Assembly (NCBI GenBank): GCA_963761615.1
Contig: CAVXGU010000003.1
Coordinates: 2,356,001-2,420,000, forward strand
DNA length: 64,000 bases
Source: CAVXGU01 sp963761615
GTDB taxonomy: Bacteria; Acidobacteriota; Vicinamibacteria; Vicinamibacterales; CAVVIG01
Direction: 5' to 3'
Position 1 is the stretch's first letter; each line of letters begins with the position of its first letter. Shown here in pieces: positions 34,015-43,515 of this stretch. Both the position numbers and the translations under genes were made by a program. The notes beneath the pieces are model-generated. The model was not told the origin of the DNA. It worked only from the letters and a program-made list of their open reading frames with translations, and did not search any database.

Positions 34015-35376
34015 CTATCCGCGGCTGCGCAGCATCTCCATCGCCCGGCGGCGCGCGTGCTTGCCGCCGCCGGCCAGCCCGGACATGCCGCCGAGCTGTT
34101 TCAACATCTTCTGCATCTGCACGAACTGCTTGAGCAGACGGTTCACATCCTCGACCTTCGTGCCGCTGCCCCTGGCGATCCGCTTGCGGCGGCTGCCGTT
34201 GATGATGTGCTGCTTCCGCCGCTCCTCCGGCGTCATCGAGCTGATGATCGCCTCGATGCGCGCCAGCTGCTTCTCGTCCGGCTTCTGGGCCGCCATGCCC
34301 TTGAGCGACCCGATGCCGGGCAGCATCCCCATGATCTGCTCGAGCGGACCCAGCTTGCGGATCGTCCGCAGCTGATCGCGGAAGTCCTCGAGGGTGAACT
34401 GATTCGACCGGATTTGTCGCTCGACGCGCTCCGCGTCGTCGGCGTCGAGCGCCGCCTCGGCGCGTTCGATGAGCGACAGCACGTCGCCCATGCCGAGCAC
34501 GCGCGAGACCACGCGCTCGGCGTGGAACGGCTCGAGATCCTGCAGCCGCTCGCCGTTGCCGACGAACGCGATCGGCACCCCGACGACCGACACCACCGAA
34601 AGCGCCGCGCCGCCGCGGGCGTCACCGTCCATCTTCGTGAGCACGACGCCCGTCACGCCCACGCGGTGATTGAACTCGCCGGCGCTCTTGATGGCATCCT
34701 GGCCCGTCATCGCATCGGCGACGTACAGCAGGTCGGACGCCGCCGTCTCGTGCTTGATCGCGACGAGCTCGTCCATCAGGTCGTCGTCGATGTGCAGTCT
34801 GCCGGCGGAGTCGACGATGACGACGTCGAAGCCCAACTGCTCCGCCTCGGCCACGGCGCCGCGCGCGCGGGTGACGGGGTCCAGCTGCCCCGGCGGGTCG
34901 TACACCTTGAGCGAGGCCTGACCGCCGACGACGTTCAACTGCGCGATCGCGGCCGGGCGCTTGACGTCGGTCGAGACGAGCAGCGGGTGCCGCCCCTGCG
35001 CGGTCAGCCACCGCCCCAGCTTGCCGGCCGTCGTCGTCTTGCCGGCGCCCTGCAGTCCGAGGAGCACGATGACGCGCGGACGCCGCGTCGCGGGCGGCAG
35101 TCCGCCCTTCGCGTCGCCGAACAGCGCCATCATCTCGTCGCGGACGATGCGGACGACTTCCTGCGCCGGGGTCAGCGATCGCTGGACGTCCTGCCCCATC
35201 GCCCGGTCGCGCACGCGGTCGATGAACGCCTTGACGACCTTGAAGTTGACGTCGGCTTCGAGCAGCGCCAGGCGGATCTCCCGCAGCGCGGTCTCGACGT
35301 TCTCCGGCGTCAGGCGGGCTTCGCCCCGGAGCGACTTGAAGACGTCCTGCAGGCGGTTGCTGAGCGAGTCGAACAT
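34015..35376 (-). CDS. ffh: Signal recognition particle protein Ffh
   Basis: SRP54 GTPase that binds signal peptides and 4.5S RNA. 453 aa. N domain at 1-90; G domain with GLQGAGKTTTAGKLG (P-loop), DSAGRLHIDD and TKMDGDARGGAAL; Met-rich M domain from about 325 with RRKRIARGSGT and MQKMLKQLGGM. Preceded by a near-perfect promoter (35414-35442). Its receptor ftsY is about 3 kb upstream in the same direction. Confidence 0.97.
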   Translation of the reverse strand: MFDSLSNRLQDVFKSLRGEARLTPENVETALREIRLALLEADVNFKVVKAFIDRVRDRAMGQDVQRSLTPAQEVVRIVRDEMMALFGDAKGGLPPATRRPRVIVLLGLQGAGKTTTAGKLGRWLTAQGRHPLLVSTDVKRPAAIAQLNVVGGQASLKVYDPPGQLDPVTRARGAVAEAEQLGFDVVIVDSAGRLHIDDDLMDELVAIKHETAASDLLYVADAMTGQDAIKSAGEFNHRVGVTGVVLTKMDGDARGGAALSVVSVVGVPIAFVGNGERLQDLEPFHAERVVSRVLGMGDVLSLIERAEAALDADDAERVERQIRSNQFTLEDFRDQLRTIRKLGPLEQIMGMLPGIGSLKGMAAQKPDEKQLARIEAIISSMTPEERRKQHIINGSRRKRIARGSGTKVEDVNRLLKQFVQMQKMLKQLGGMSGLAGGGKHARRRAMEMLRSRG

Positions 35377-35413
35377 GGACTGGTGGCGCTAAGGTCTTCT
35401 AGCGCAAACCCTT

Positions 35414-35442
35414 ATCGTATCCGCGAGGCCGCGCCCTGTCAA
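35414..35442 (-). promoter_or_regulatory. Promoter for the ffh-rpsP operon
   Basis: TTGACA (35442-35437), 17-base spacer, TACGAT (35419-35414) on the minus strand. Start predicted near 35407, about 30 bases before the ffh ATG. It lies just after the ribBA stop, so ffh to thiE can be transcribed separately from the riboflavin genes. Confidence 0.75.
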
Positions 35443-35465
35443 TCGAAGAGGCGCCCGAGGGAGGG

Positions 35466-36726
35466 CTAGACCGACGACAGCTTGTGGCCCAGCTTTTCCT
35501 TCTTCGTCTTCAGGTAGCGCCGGGTCGCATCGTGGGCCGGAATCTCGAGCGGCAGCCACTCGCTCACCGACAGGCCGTAGCCCTCGACGCCGACCAGCTT
35601 GCGCGGGTTGTTGCTCAGCAGGCGCATCGATCGGATGCCCAGCTGGCGGAGGATTCTGGACGCCCATGCCGTAGTCGCGCTGGTCCGCCTTGAAGCCGAG
35701 GCGCTCGTTGGCCTCGACGGTGTCGAAGCCCTCGTCCTGGAGCTCGTAGGCGCGGATCTTGTTCGCCAGGCCGATGCCGCGGCCCTCCTGATTCAGATAC
35801 AGGAGCACGCCGCGGCCCTCGGCGGCGATGCGCTCCATGGCGGCGTTGAGCTGGTCGCCGCAGTCGCAGCGCATCGAGTGGAGCACGTCGCCCGTCAGGC
35901 ACGACGAGTGCACGCGCACCAGGATGTCCTGGCCGTCGCCGATCGCGCCGCGCACGAGCGCGACGTGCGTTTGCGCGTCCACCTGGTTCTCGAAGGCGTG
36001 GATCATGAAGTCGCCGTACTTCGTCGGCAGCTTCGCCGTCGCCACCTGCTTGACGAGCGACTCGGTGCGGACGCGGTACTTGATCAGATCCGCGATGGTG
36101 ATCATGAGGAGGCCGTGCTTCCTCGCCACCCGGGCGAGCTGCGGCACGCGGGCCATCGTCCCGTCCTCGTTCATGATTTCGCAGATGACGCCCGCCGGGT
36201 ACAGGCCCGCGATGCGCGCGAGGTCCACGGCCGCCTCGGTCTGCCCCGCCCGCTCGATGACGCCGCCCGTGCGCGCCCGCAACGGGAACATGTGGCCCGG
36301 CCGCGCGAGGTCGGCCGGACGCGTGGCCGGATCGATCGCCGCGCGGACGGTCGCGGCGCGGTCCGCCGCGGAAATGCCCGTGCTCGTCGTGCGCTTGGCC
36401 TCGATCGAGACGCAGAATGCGGTCTCGAACCGCGAGCTGTTCCTCGACACCATCAACGGCACGTCGAGCTCGTCGAGCCGCTCGGGCAGCATCGACAGGC
36501 AGATCAGTCCGCGGCCGTAGCGCGCCATGAAGTTGATGGCGTCGGGCGTGATCTTCTCGGCCGCGATCGTCAGATCGCCCTCGTTCTCCCGATCCTCGTC
36601 GTCGACGACGACGACCATCTTGCCGGCCCGAAAGGCCTCGATCGCGTCCTCGACCCGGGCGAACGGACCCTGGCGCTTGCGCGCGCCCTTGGCAATCGTG
36701 ATCTGGTTCGGGCTCATGGCACCCAC
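35466..36726 (-). CDS. ribBA: Bifunctional RibBA (DHBP synthase/GTP cyclohydrolase II), frameshifted near the end
   Basis: Makes the two riboflavin precursors. The N-terminal RibB part is intact (VVVDDEDRENEGDL, RYGRGLICLSML, TRPADLARPGHMFPL). The RibA part has the zinc site SSCLTGDVLHSMRCDCG, RGVLLYLNQEGRGIG and QRDYGMGVQ. Then one extra A (CAGAATCC instead of CAGATCC, at 35654-35655) shifts the frame. Removing it restores a normal ILRQLGI...LLSNNPRKLVG...KLGHKL ending with TAG at 35466. Uncorrected, the frame runs to 35389. The break damages only the last ~65 residues. Confidence 0.88.
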
Positions 36727-36729
36727 CTG

Positions 36730-37359
36730 CTATGGCAAGGGGTCCGCCGGCGCCGCGCCGGCGAACGACAAGCCCGCCAGTTCCACGGCGCGGGCCACGT
36801 ACTTTCCGATGATGTCGCACTCCAGGTTCACGCGATCGCGGACGCGCGCGCGCCTCAGGTTGGTGTGCTCGAGCGTGAAGGGCACGAGCTGGACGTCGAA
36901 CTTGTCGCCGCCGAGCCCCGCGACGGTCAGGCTGATGCCATCGACGGCGACCGACCCGCGGCGCACGAGGAACGGCGCGAGCCCCGCGGGAAACCCGATC
37001 GTGAGCCACTCGAAGTCCGCGTCCGGGCGCAGCTCTTCGATGTGGCCCACGGCATCGACGTGGCCCTGGACGAAGTGCCCGCCGATCCGTCCGTCGGGAC
37101 GCAGCGGCCGCTCCAGATTCACCAGGCTCCCGCGCGGCAGCGCCCCGAGCGTCGTCACCCGGGCCGTCTCGGGCCCCACATCGGCGTGGATCTCGGCGCC
37201 GTCGGCCAGGATCACGGTCAGGCACACGCCGTTCACGGCGAGGCTCTCGCCCGGCGTCAGGTCCGTGCTGAGGGCGGACTCGATGCGCAGGCGGAAACCG
37301 GCGCTCGTGGGCTTGCACTCGACCAGTTCGCCGACGGCTTCAACGAGTCCGGTGAACAT
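36730..37359 (-). CDS. ribE: Riboflavin synthase alpha chain
   Basis: Dismutates two lumazines to riboflavin. 209 aa, two similar lumazine-binding halves: MFTGLVEAVGEL, then LAVNGVCLTV in the first and GSVAVDGISLTV in the second, with GGHFVQGHVDAVG between. Overlaps ribD by 20 bases; ribBA follows after 3. No ribH is in the window. Confidence 0.95.
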   Translation of the reverse strand: MFTGLVEAVGELVECKPTSAGFRLRIESALSTDLTPGESLAVNGVCLTVILADGAEIHADVGPETARVTTLGALPRGSLVNLERPLRPDGRIGGHFVQGHVDAVGHIEELRPDADFEWLTIGFPAGLAPFLVRRGSVAVDGISLTVAGLGGDKFDVQLVPFTLEHTNLRRARVRDRVNLECDIIGKYVARAVELAGLSFAGAAPADPLP

Positions 37360-38437
37360 ATCCCTCGATCATCGTATCGGGCCCCATCGCCTCCGTCCGG
37401 CGATCGTCGAGCGCGCCCTCGTCGAGCAGCCGGCTGTCGAAGAACGGCACGCCGTCCGGGCCGAGAACGTGCGGCGTCACGTAGACGCGGACGAAGTCGA
37501 CCACACCCTCGTCCCAGGCCGCCCGGTGGACGGCACCGCCTCCCTCGAGCAGCACCGAACCGATGTCGCGCGCGGCGAGCACGTCGAGCGCGTCGCGAAT
37601 GCGCGGCCCGGCGGCCACCTCGACGATGGCGCCGCGCGCCTCGAGCCGGCGTCTCGCCTCCGCGCGCGCGAATGCCTCGCGGCTGGTCACGATGATGACA
37701 GGGCCGGCGTCGACTGTCGAGAGCATCGCCGCCGTCGGCGGCGTCCGCAGACGGCGGTCGAGGACCACCCGCACCAGGGGCCGCGCGCGGAACGCGCCGC
37801 GCGCGGTCAACTGCGGATCGTCGACGAGCACCGTCTCCGATCCGACCGCGACCGCGTCGACCTCGGCCCGCACGCGCTGCGCGTGCCGGTTCGCGGCCTC
37901 CGCGGTCAGGCGGGTCCGCTGCCCCGGCGCCGCGGCGATACGTCCGTCCAGGCTGATGGCGGCCTTCAGCGTGACGAACGGCCGCCGATCGCGCATCAGC
38001 GAGAAGAATGCCGCGTTCAGCCGCTCGGCCCGATCGGCGCCGACGCCGACCTGGACGTCGACGCCGTGCTCGCGCAGGTACGCGAAGCCGCGCCCGCGCA
38101 CGAGCGGATTGGGGTCCTCGACGGCGGCGACGACGCGCGCGATGCCGGCCTGCACGATGCGCTCGACGCAGGGGCCGGTGCGCCCGACGTGACAGCAGGG
38201 CTCCAGCGTGCAGTACAGCGTCGCGCCGCGCGCGCGCTCGCCGGCCGCCTCGAGCGCCTTCACCTCCGCGTGCGGGCCGCCCGCGCGCTCGTGGAATCCG
38301 TCGCCGACGACGACACCCGACGCATCGACCACCACGGCGCCGACCATCGGATTGGGACTCGTGCGGCCTCGTCCCCGCGCGGCGAGGAACAGCGCCCGCT
38401 CCATGAAGTCCGCCGTCGCGGCCATCGTGCCGGTCAC
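37340..38437 (-). CDS. ribD: Bifunctional RibD deaminase/reductase
   Basis: Second and third steps of riboflavin synthesis. 365 aa. Deaminase domain: TSPNPMVGAVVV, GGPHAEVKAL and TLYCTLEPCCHVGRTGPC with the zinc His/Cys set. Reductase domain from about 150: FVTLKAAISLDGRIA, and SVLLEGGGAVH for NADPH binding. GTG 38437 overlaps the ftsY stop (GTGA). Confidence 0.95.
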   Translation of the reverse strand: MTGTMAATADFMERALFLAARGRGRTSPNPMVGAVVVDASGVVVGDGFHERAGGPHAEVKALEAAGERARGATLYCTLEPCCHVGRTGPCVERIVQAGIARVVAAVEDPNPLVRGRGFAYLREHGVDVQVGVGADRAERLNAAFFSLMRDRRPFVTLKAAISLDGRIAAAPGQRTRLTAEAANRHAQRVRAEVDAVAVGSETVLVDDPQLTARGAFRARPLVRVVLDRRLRTPPTAAMLSTVDAGPVIIVTSREAFARAEARRRLEARGAIVEVAAGPRIRDALDVLAARDIGSVLLEGGGAVHRAAWDEGVVDFVRVYVTPHVLGPDGVPFFDSRLLDEGALDDRRTEAMGPDTMIEGYVHRTR

Positions 38438-39369
38438 CAGCGATCCTCGAAGAGGCCGTTCACGTATTCGTCGGCGTCGAACGGCACGAGGTCGTCGATG
38501 CCCTCGCCGACGCCGACGTAGCGGATCGGCAGCTTCAGGTCGTGCGCGATGGCCACGGCCACCCCGCCCTTCGCGGTGCCGTCCAGCTTGGTCAGAATGA
38601 TGCCGTTGACGCCGGCCACCGACATGAACTCACGCGCCTGCACTACGCCGTTCTGCCCGACGGTCGCGTCGACGACGAGCCACACCTCGTGCGGCGCGCC
38701 GGCGACCTCGCGCGCGGCGACGCGCCGGATCTTGTCGAGCTCGTTCATGAGGTTCACGCGCGTGTGGAGCCGCCCCGCCGTATCCACGAGCACGGGATCG
38801 CACCCCTTCGCCTTCGCCGACGCCAGCGCGTCGAAGACCACGGCCGCCGGATCGGCGCTCTCGCGCGCACGGACGATCTCGACCCCCGCCCGGCCAGCCC
38901 ACACTTCCAGCTGCTCCACCGCCGCGGCCCGGAACGTGTCGGCCGCACAGACGAGCGGACGTGCGCCGCCCCGCTTCATCAGACTCGCCAGCTTCCCGAC
39001 GGTGGTCGTCTTCCCCGTGCCGTTGACGCCCACGATCAGGACGACGCGCGGGGGCGCCGTGACGGCGACCGGCGGCCGCTCCGCCGCCTGAAAGACAACC
39101 CGCAACTCCGTCTTGACGAGATCGCGCAGCGGCACCCCGTGCCGGGCCTGCGCGCGGACGGCGCCGAGAATCCGCTCGGTCGCGCCGACGCCGATGTCGG
39201 CCGAGATGAGCAGCTCCTCGAGCGCCTCGATGGTGTCGACGTCGATCGGCCGCGAGCGCGCGTCCGGCGCGTCCACGCGGCGGGCGATCTCGTCGAAGCG
39301 GCCCACGAGCTGCCGGGTCGTGCGCGCCAGCCCTTCGCGGATGCGTCCGAGGAACCCGAGCGGGCTCAT
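38434..39369 (-). CDS. ftsY: Signal recognition particle receptor FtsY
   Basis: SRP receptor GTPase at the inner membrane. 311 aa, lacking the long acidic A domain of E. coli. NG domain: VNGTGKTTTVGKLA P-loop, ADTFRAAAVEQLEVW, DTAGRLHTRVNLMNEL, TKLDGTAKGG and the C-terminal GVGEGIDDLVPFDADEYV. ATG 39369 overlaps the gpsA stop (ATGA). The longer upstream open frame is a shadow of gpsA. Confidence 0.96.
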   Translation of the reverse strand: MSPLGFLGRIREGLARTTRQLVGRFDEIARRVDAPDARSRPIDVDTIEALEELLISADIGVGATERILGAVRAQARHGVPLRDLVKTELRVVFQAAERPPVAVTAPPRVVLIVGVNGTGKTTTVGKLASLMKRGGARPLVCAADTFRAAAVEQLEVWAGRAGVEIVRARESADPAAVVFDALASAKAKGCDPVLVDTAGRLHTRVNLMNELDKIRRVAAREVAGAPHEVWLVVDATVGQNGVVQAREFMSVAGVNGIILTKLDGTAKGGVAVAIAHDLKLPIRYVGVGEGIDDLVPFDADEYVNGLFEDRW

Positions 39370-40370
39370 CGCGCTTCCAGCTCCGCGCGCTGCCGCCGCA
39401 GCATGAGGGCCTCGACGCCGGTCCGGATGTCCACGCGCCCGGCCAGCACCTCGTTCATCTGCTCCGCGATGGGCAGCTCGACGCCGTAGCGCGCGCCGAG
39501 TGCCAGCAGGGCGCCGGTGGTCCGGACGCCCTCCGCCACCATCTTCATGCCGGCGAGGATGTCGGCGAGCGTCCGTCCCCGCGCGAGCTCGATGCCGACG
39601 TGGCGGTTGCGGCTCAGCGTGCCCGTGCACGTCAGCACCAGGTCTCCCAGGCCGCTCAGGCCCGCGAGCGTTTCGTGCCGCGCCCCCGCCGCACACGCCA
39701 GCCGCGTGATCTCGGCCAGCCCCCGCGTGATCAGCGCCGCGAGCGCGTTGTGCCCCAGCCCGAAGCCCTCGACGATGCCCGCACCGATCGCGATGACGTT
39801 CTTCGCGGCGCCGCCAATCTCCACGCCCACGACGTCGTGGCTCGCGTAGAGCCTGAACGACGGCGACCGGAACTCCTCCTGCACGACGCGCGCGGCCTCG
39901 GGACGCGCCGACGCCACGAGCACCGCCGTCGGCATGTGCGCCGCCACTTCCACGGCGAACGTCGGCCCGGACAGAACCGCGACCGCGCAGCCCGTGCCGA
40001 GCTCCTCGGCAATCACTTCCGACATGCGGCGCAGGGAGTCGGCCTCGAGGCCCTTGGTCGCGCTCACCACGGTCGCCCGCGGCCGGACGTGCGGCGCGGC
40101 GAGCCGCATGACCTCCCGGCAGCCGTGAGACGGAATCGCCGACACCACCAGGTCGCTCCCGGCCAGCGCGTCCTCGAGCGAGTCCGCGACCGAAACGCTC
40201 GGTGGAAAGGTGACGTCGGGCAGGTAGCCCGCATTGGCGCGGCGCGTGCGCATCGACTCGGCGAGCACGGGATCCCGCGCCCACAGCCGCACGTCATGGC
40301 CGATGTCGCCGAGATGGACCGCGAGGGCCGTGCCCCAGCTCCCGGCGCCGAGAACCGCCACCGTCCGCAT
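39366..40370 (-). CDS. gpsA: NAD(P)-dependent glycerol-3-phosphate dehydrogenase
   Basis: Makes sn-glycerol 3-phosphate for phospholipids. 334 aa. VAVLGAGSWGTALAVHL is the Rossmann loop; SATKGLE, VLSGPTFAVEVA, GGAAKNVIAIGAG (catalytic Lys) and GLSGLGDLVLTCTG follow. Directly coupled to plsY, which uses its product (TGATG junction). Confidence 0.96.
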   Translation of the reverse strand: MRTVAVLGAGSWGTALAVHLGDIGHDVRLWARDPVLAESMRTRRANAGYLPDVTFPPSVSVADSLEDALAGSDLVVSAIPSHGCREVMRLAAPHVRPRATVVSATKGLEADSLRRMSEVIAEELGTGCAVAVLSGPTFAVEVAAHMPTAVLVASARPEAARVVQEEFRSPSFRLYASHDVVGVEIGGAAKNVIAIGAGIVEGFGLGHNALAALITRGLAEITRLACAAGARHETLAGLSGLGDLVLTCTGTLSRNRHVGIELARGRTLADILAGMKMVAEGVRTTGALLALGARYGVELPIAEQMNEVLAGRVDIRTGVEALMLRRQRAELEAR

Positions 40371-40969
40371 CAGTGCTTCACCTGCGGGCGGGCACCCAGA
40401 TTGACGCGGTGCTCGGTTCCGGCCCGCAGCCGCAGGAGGTTGGATCGGTGCCGGAACGTGATGAGCGCGCAGGCCATCACGGCAGCGCCGACCGCCGGCG
40501 CCGGGCTTCCAGTGGCATAGGCGAGCGGCGGCAGGGCGAGCGAGGCAAGCACCGAGCCGAGCGAAACGTACTTCGTCACCCAGACCGTCGCGATGAAGAT
40601 CGTCAGCGCCGGGGCCATGGCCGCCGGCGCCAGAATCGAAAAGGCCCCGCACGCGGTCGCCACGCCCTTGCCGCCGCGGAAGCGCAGCCACACGGGGTAC
40701 ACGTGACCGACCACGGCCGCCACGCCGGCCATCGCGGCCACGTCTCCGCTGCCGAAGCGCTCGGCCAGGACGACGCTCGCGGCGCCCTTCCCCACGTCCA
40801 GCAGCGCCACGAGCAGACCGGCCCGCACGCCCGACGCGCGTGCGACGTTCGCCGCCCCGAGGTTGCCGCTGCCGACCAGGCGCAGGTCGCTCCCCCAGCG
40901 GCGCGACAGCAACAGGGCGAACGGGATGGACCCGATCAGGTACGCGAAGACGATGCTGAGCAACGGCAT
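40370..40969 (-). CDS. plsY: Acyl-phosphate glycerol-3-phosphate acyltransferase
   Basis: Polytopic membrane enzyme for the first acylation of glycerol 3-phosphate. 199 aa from ATG 40969. FAYLIGSIPFALLLSR, LRLVGSGNLGAANVAR, GHVYPVWLRFRGGKGVAT and TFRHRSNLLRLRAGTE are PlsY signatures. ATG 40969 is preferred over TTG 41014 because the first membrane helix then starts at the N-terminus as in relatives. Confidence 0.94.
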   Translation of the reverse strand: MPLLSIVFAYLIGSIPFALLLSRRWGSDLRLVGSGNLGAANVARASGVRAGLLVALLDVGKGAASVVLAERFGSGDVAAMAGVAAVVGHVYPVWLRFRGGKGVATACGAFSILAPAAMAPALTIFIATVWVTKYVSLGSVLASLALPPLAYATGSPAPAVGAAVMACALITFRHRSNLLRLRAGTEHRVNLGARPQVKH

Positions 40970-41023
40970 GGTGGCGCCCAGTCCGGCGCGAGCGGCCGGG
41001 CGGCGGCCTTTCAATAGCCTAGT

Positions 41024-41602
41024 TTAGCCGGTTGCGCGGCCGGCCAGGGCGCTCCGGGCGACGACCGCGTGGGTGGGGCCCTCGCTCGCGAGGCGACTCC
41101 GGACGAGCGCGACGTCCGCGACGTCGAACGTCGCGACGGCCGCTCCCCAATCCGCGGCGAGCAGGTCGGCGCGGTCGGGCGGCCGCGAGTGCTTCCAGCG
41201 CCCGAGCGTCACGTGCGGGTGGAAGGCCTCATGCGGCGTCGCCACGCCCGCGGCGCCCAGGCGCGCGACCACCGCCGCGTGCGTCTCGACGACGGCCCCG
41301 CCGCCGTGCCCGACGCCGAGCCAGAGGGTCCGAGGCGGCCCGCCGGGCGGAAACATCCCCACCCCTCGAATCTCGACGCGAAAGCCGGGTCGATCGAGCG
41401 GAGCGCCGAACGCCGCCACGGCGTCCGCGCTCTGCGCGGCGTCGAGCTCGCCGAGGAAGACGAGCGTCAGGTGGATGTGCTCGGGCCGGACCCAGCGGAC
41501 GCCGTCGGTCGCCGCCCGCGCCTCGCGGGACAGCCGCCGGGCCTCGGCCGCAACCGCGTCGCGCGCGGCCTGGGGGAGCTCAATGGCGGCGAACAGCCTC
41601 AT
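41024..41602 (-). CDS. thpR: RNA 2',3'-cyclic phosphodiesterase
   Basis: 2H phosphoesterase, 192 aa. The two catalytic motifs are HLTLVFLGE (near 44) and HPHVTLGRW (near 129). MRLFAAIELP is the usual N-terminus. Acts on 2',3'-cyclic phosphate ends, historically called LigT. Overlaps cinA by 23 bases, a frequent pairing. Confidence 0.92.
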   Translation of the reverse strand: MRLFAAIELPQAARDAVAAEARRLSREARAATDGVRWVRPEHIHLTLVFLGELDAAQSADAVAAFGAPLDRPGFRVEIRGVGMFPPGGPPRTLWLGVGHGGGAVVETHAAVVARLGAAGVATPHEAFHPHVTLGRWKHSRPPDRADLLAADWGAAVATFDVADVALVRSRLASEGPTHAVVARSALAGRATG

Positions 41603-42854
41603 CGCGTGCGTCCAGCAACGCCAGCCGCAGCAGATTCATCGCCGCCTGCGCCGCCTGAAACTTCACCTGTTCGCGGGTCCCGAGGAGCCGCACCGTACGG
41701 ACCCGGACCCGGTCGCCGAGCGCCACCGCGAGTGCCACGGTGCCCACGGGCTTCTCGACGGTCCCTCCGCCAGGACCGGCAATGCCGGTCACCCCGATGC
41801 CGACCTCCACGCCGGCCCGCGACCGCACGCCTTCGGCCATCGCCGCCGCAACCGGCTCGCTCACCGCACCGTGCTGCGCGATGAGCTCCGCCGGCACTCC
41901 CAGCAGCTCGATCTTCGCGCGGTTGCTGTAGCAGACAACGCCCCGATCGACGTACTCCGAGGAGCCCGGCACGTCGGTCAGGCGCGAGGTCAGCAGCCCG
42001 CCCGTGCACGACTCGGCACAGGCCACGTGCAGCCCCTGCTCCCGCAGCAGCGCCCCGACCACGGCTTCGAGCGGGTCGCCGTTCACGCTGTACGCCGACC
42101 GGCCCAGCGCGAGGGCCAGCTCGCCGACCGCCCGATCGAGCGCGCGATCGGCCGCGCTCCGATCCGCGGCGCGCGCCGTCAAGTGCAGCTCGATCTGCCC
42201 CATGACCGCGAGGATGGTCGTCGCGATCGGCACGTCGGCGTCGCGCCACCGCGTGTAAATGGGGGCCGCGCAGGCGTCCACGTCCGACTCGGGGCGTCCC
42301 GTGATCTTGATCACGCGACGATAGAGCGCCACCCCGCCGCCGCGAGCCGCCAGCCGCGCGCGCGCCACGGTCTCGAGCATCGGCGTCATCTCCCTCGGCG
42401 GGCCCGGCAGCGCGACGAGCACGGTGGACCCGCGTTCGAGCCACAAGCCCGGCGCCGTGCCGCGGGGATTCTCCAGGAGCTCGGCGCCGCGGGGCACCAG
42501 GGCCTGGCGGGCGTTGTTCGCCGCCATCGCGATGCCGCGCGCCGCAAACCGGGCGCGCAGGCGGTCGAGAACGGACTGGTCCGGCACGAGCGGGGCCTCG
42601 AACACCTTCGCCAGCGCGTCCCGCGTCACATCGTCCTCGGTCGGCCCGAGGCCGCCGGTGACGATGATCAGGTCGGCCCACGCCAGCGCCCCCCGCACCG
42701 CGGACGCCAGATCCTCCACATCGTCGCCCACGACCGTCTTCTGGGCGACGTCGTAGCCGAGCTCGTTGATGATCGAGGTGGCGGCGAGCGAGTTGGTGTC
42801 CACCCGAAATGGCGTCAGGAGCTCGGTGCCGACAGCGATGATCGAGGCCCGCAT
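41580..42854 (-). CDS. cinA: CinA-family protein (NMN amidohydrolase / ADP-ribose pyrophosphatase)
   Basis: 424 aa, both domains. The N-terminal MoCF-like (COG1058) domain has MRASIIAVGTELL, DLIIVTGGLGPTEDD and ALPGPPREM. The C-terminal CinA amidase domain has VACAESCTGGLLTSRLTDVPGSS and GIAGPGGGTVEKPVG. Recycles pyridine nucleotides. ATG 42854. Confidence 0.95.
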   Translation of the reverse strand: MRASIIAVGTELLTPFRVDTNSLAATSIINELGYDVAQKTVVGDDVEDLASAVRGALAWADLIIVTGGLGPTEDDVTRDALAKVFEAPLVPDQSVLDRLRARFAARGIAMAANNARQALVPRGAELLENPRGTAPGLWLERGSTVLVALPGPPREMTPMLETVARARLAARGGGVALYRRVIKITGRPESDVDACAAPIYTRWRDADVPIATTILAVMGQIELHLTARAADRSAADRALDRAVGELALALGRSAYSVNGDPLEAVVGALLREQGLHVACAESCTGGLLTSRLTDVPGSSEYVDRGVVCYSNRAKIELLGVPAELIAQHGAVSEPVAAAMAEGVRSRAGVEVGIGVTGIAGPGGGTVEKPVGTVALAVALGDRVRVRTVRLLGTREQVKFQAAQAAMNLLRLALLDARDEAVRRH

Positions 42855-42945
42855 GAGGATTCGAGGGTGACTTTGGTGAGTGCGGCGATGGGATGATGGA
42901 GTGTTCAGGCCCTCTATGCCAGTCACCACCTTACCCCATCATTAC

Positions 42946-42985
42946 ATCACCACATCACCACATCACCACATCACCGCATCACCAC
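42946..42985 (+). repeat. 8-bp tandem repeat ATCACCAC
   Basis: Five consecutive units of ATCACCAC (the fourth has G for A at position 7), with related ATCA/CACC words around, in the 179-base gap between cinA and pgpA. Simple-sequence repeat with no coding content. Confidence 0.9.
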
Positions 42986-43033
42986 GTCGGCACGTGCCCC
43001 ATCACCAGGTCGCCCCGTCCGTCATCACTCGTG

Positions 43034-43489
43034 CTACATGACCAGGTGCCACAGGCCCATCGCGAGTCGAAGGGCCAGATTGGCGTAGATCCCGGCGACG
43101 GCGTCGTCGGCCATGATGCCGAGGCCGCCCGGGAGGTGCTCGGCGCGGTTGGCGGGAAAGGGCTTGACGATGTCGGCGGCGCGGAAGAGAAGGAAGCCGG
43201 CGAGCGCACCTCCCCAGCCGACGGGATTGAGGAAGAGCGTGAGCAGCATCCCGATCACCTCGTCGAGCACGACCGCCGACGGATCGGTCCGGCCGAAGTG
43301 ACGCTCCGCCACGCCGCCGCTCCACGAGCCCGCGAGAAACAGCGCCACGATCACCGCCGCGTGCACCACCGGCGAGGCGGGCAACAGGAGCCAGATGAGG
43401 AGGCCTGCCGCCGACCCGAACGTTCCGGGGGCAATCGGCGCGTAGCCCACCCCGAAGACGGTGGACAGGGCCAGGGCGAGCGCGGTCAT
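43034..43489 (-). CDS. pgpA: Phosphatidylglycerophosphatase A
   Basis: 151 aa. Dephosphorylates phosphatidylglycerol phosphate in the inner membrane. GVGYAPIAPGTFGS, VVLDEVIGMLLTL and RAADIVKPFPANRAEHLPGGLGIMADDAVAGIYAN carry the conserved acidic and His residues, with four hydrophobic helices. Between the RDD gene and cinA. Confidence 0.94.
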   Translation of the reverse strand: MTALALALSTVFGVGYAPIAPGTFGSAAGLLIWLLLPASPVVHAAVIVALFLAGSWSGGVAERHFGRTDPSAVVLDEVIGMLLTLFLNPVGWGGALAGFLLFRAADIVKPFPANRAEHLPGGLGIMADDAVAGIYANLALRLAMGLWHLVM

Positions 43490-43515
43490 ACGGCGATCGG
43501 CATCGCGTCGAGCCG

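Noticed and set aside
42946..42985. ATCACCAC repeats as a CRISPR array
   Set aside because: Units are contiguous 8-mers without spacers, and no cas genes are present.
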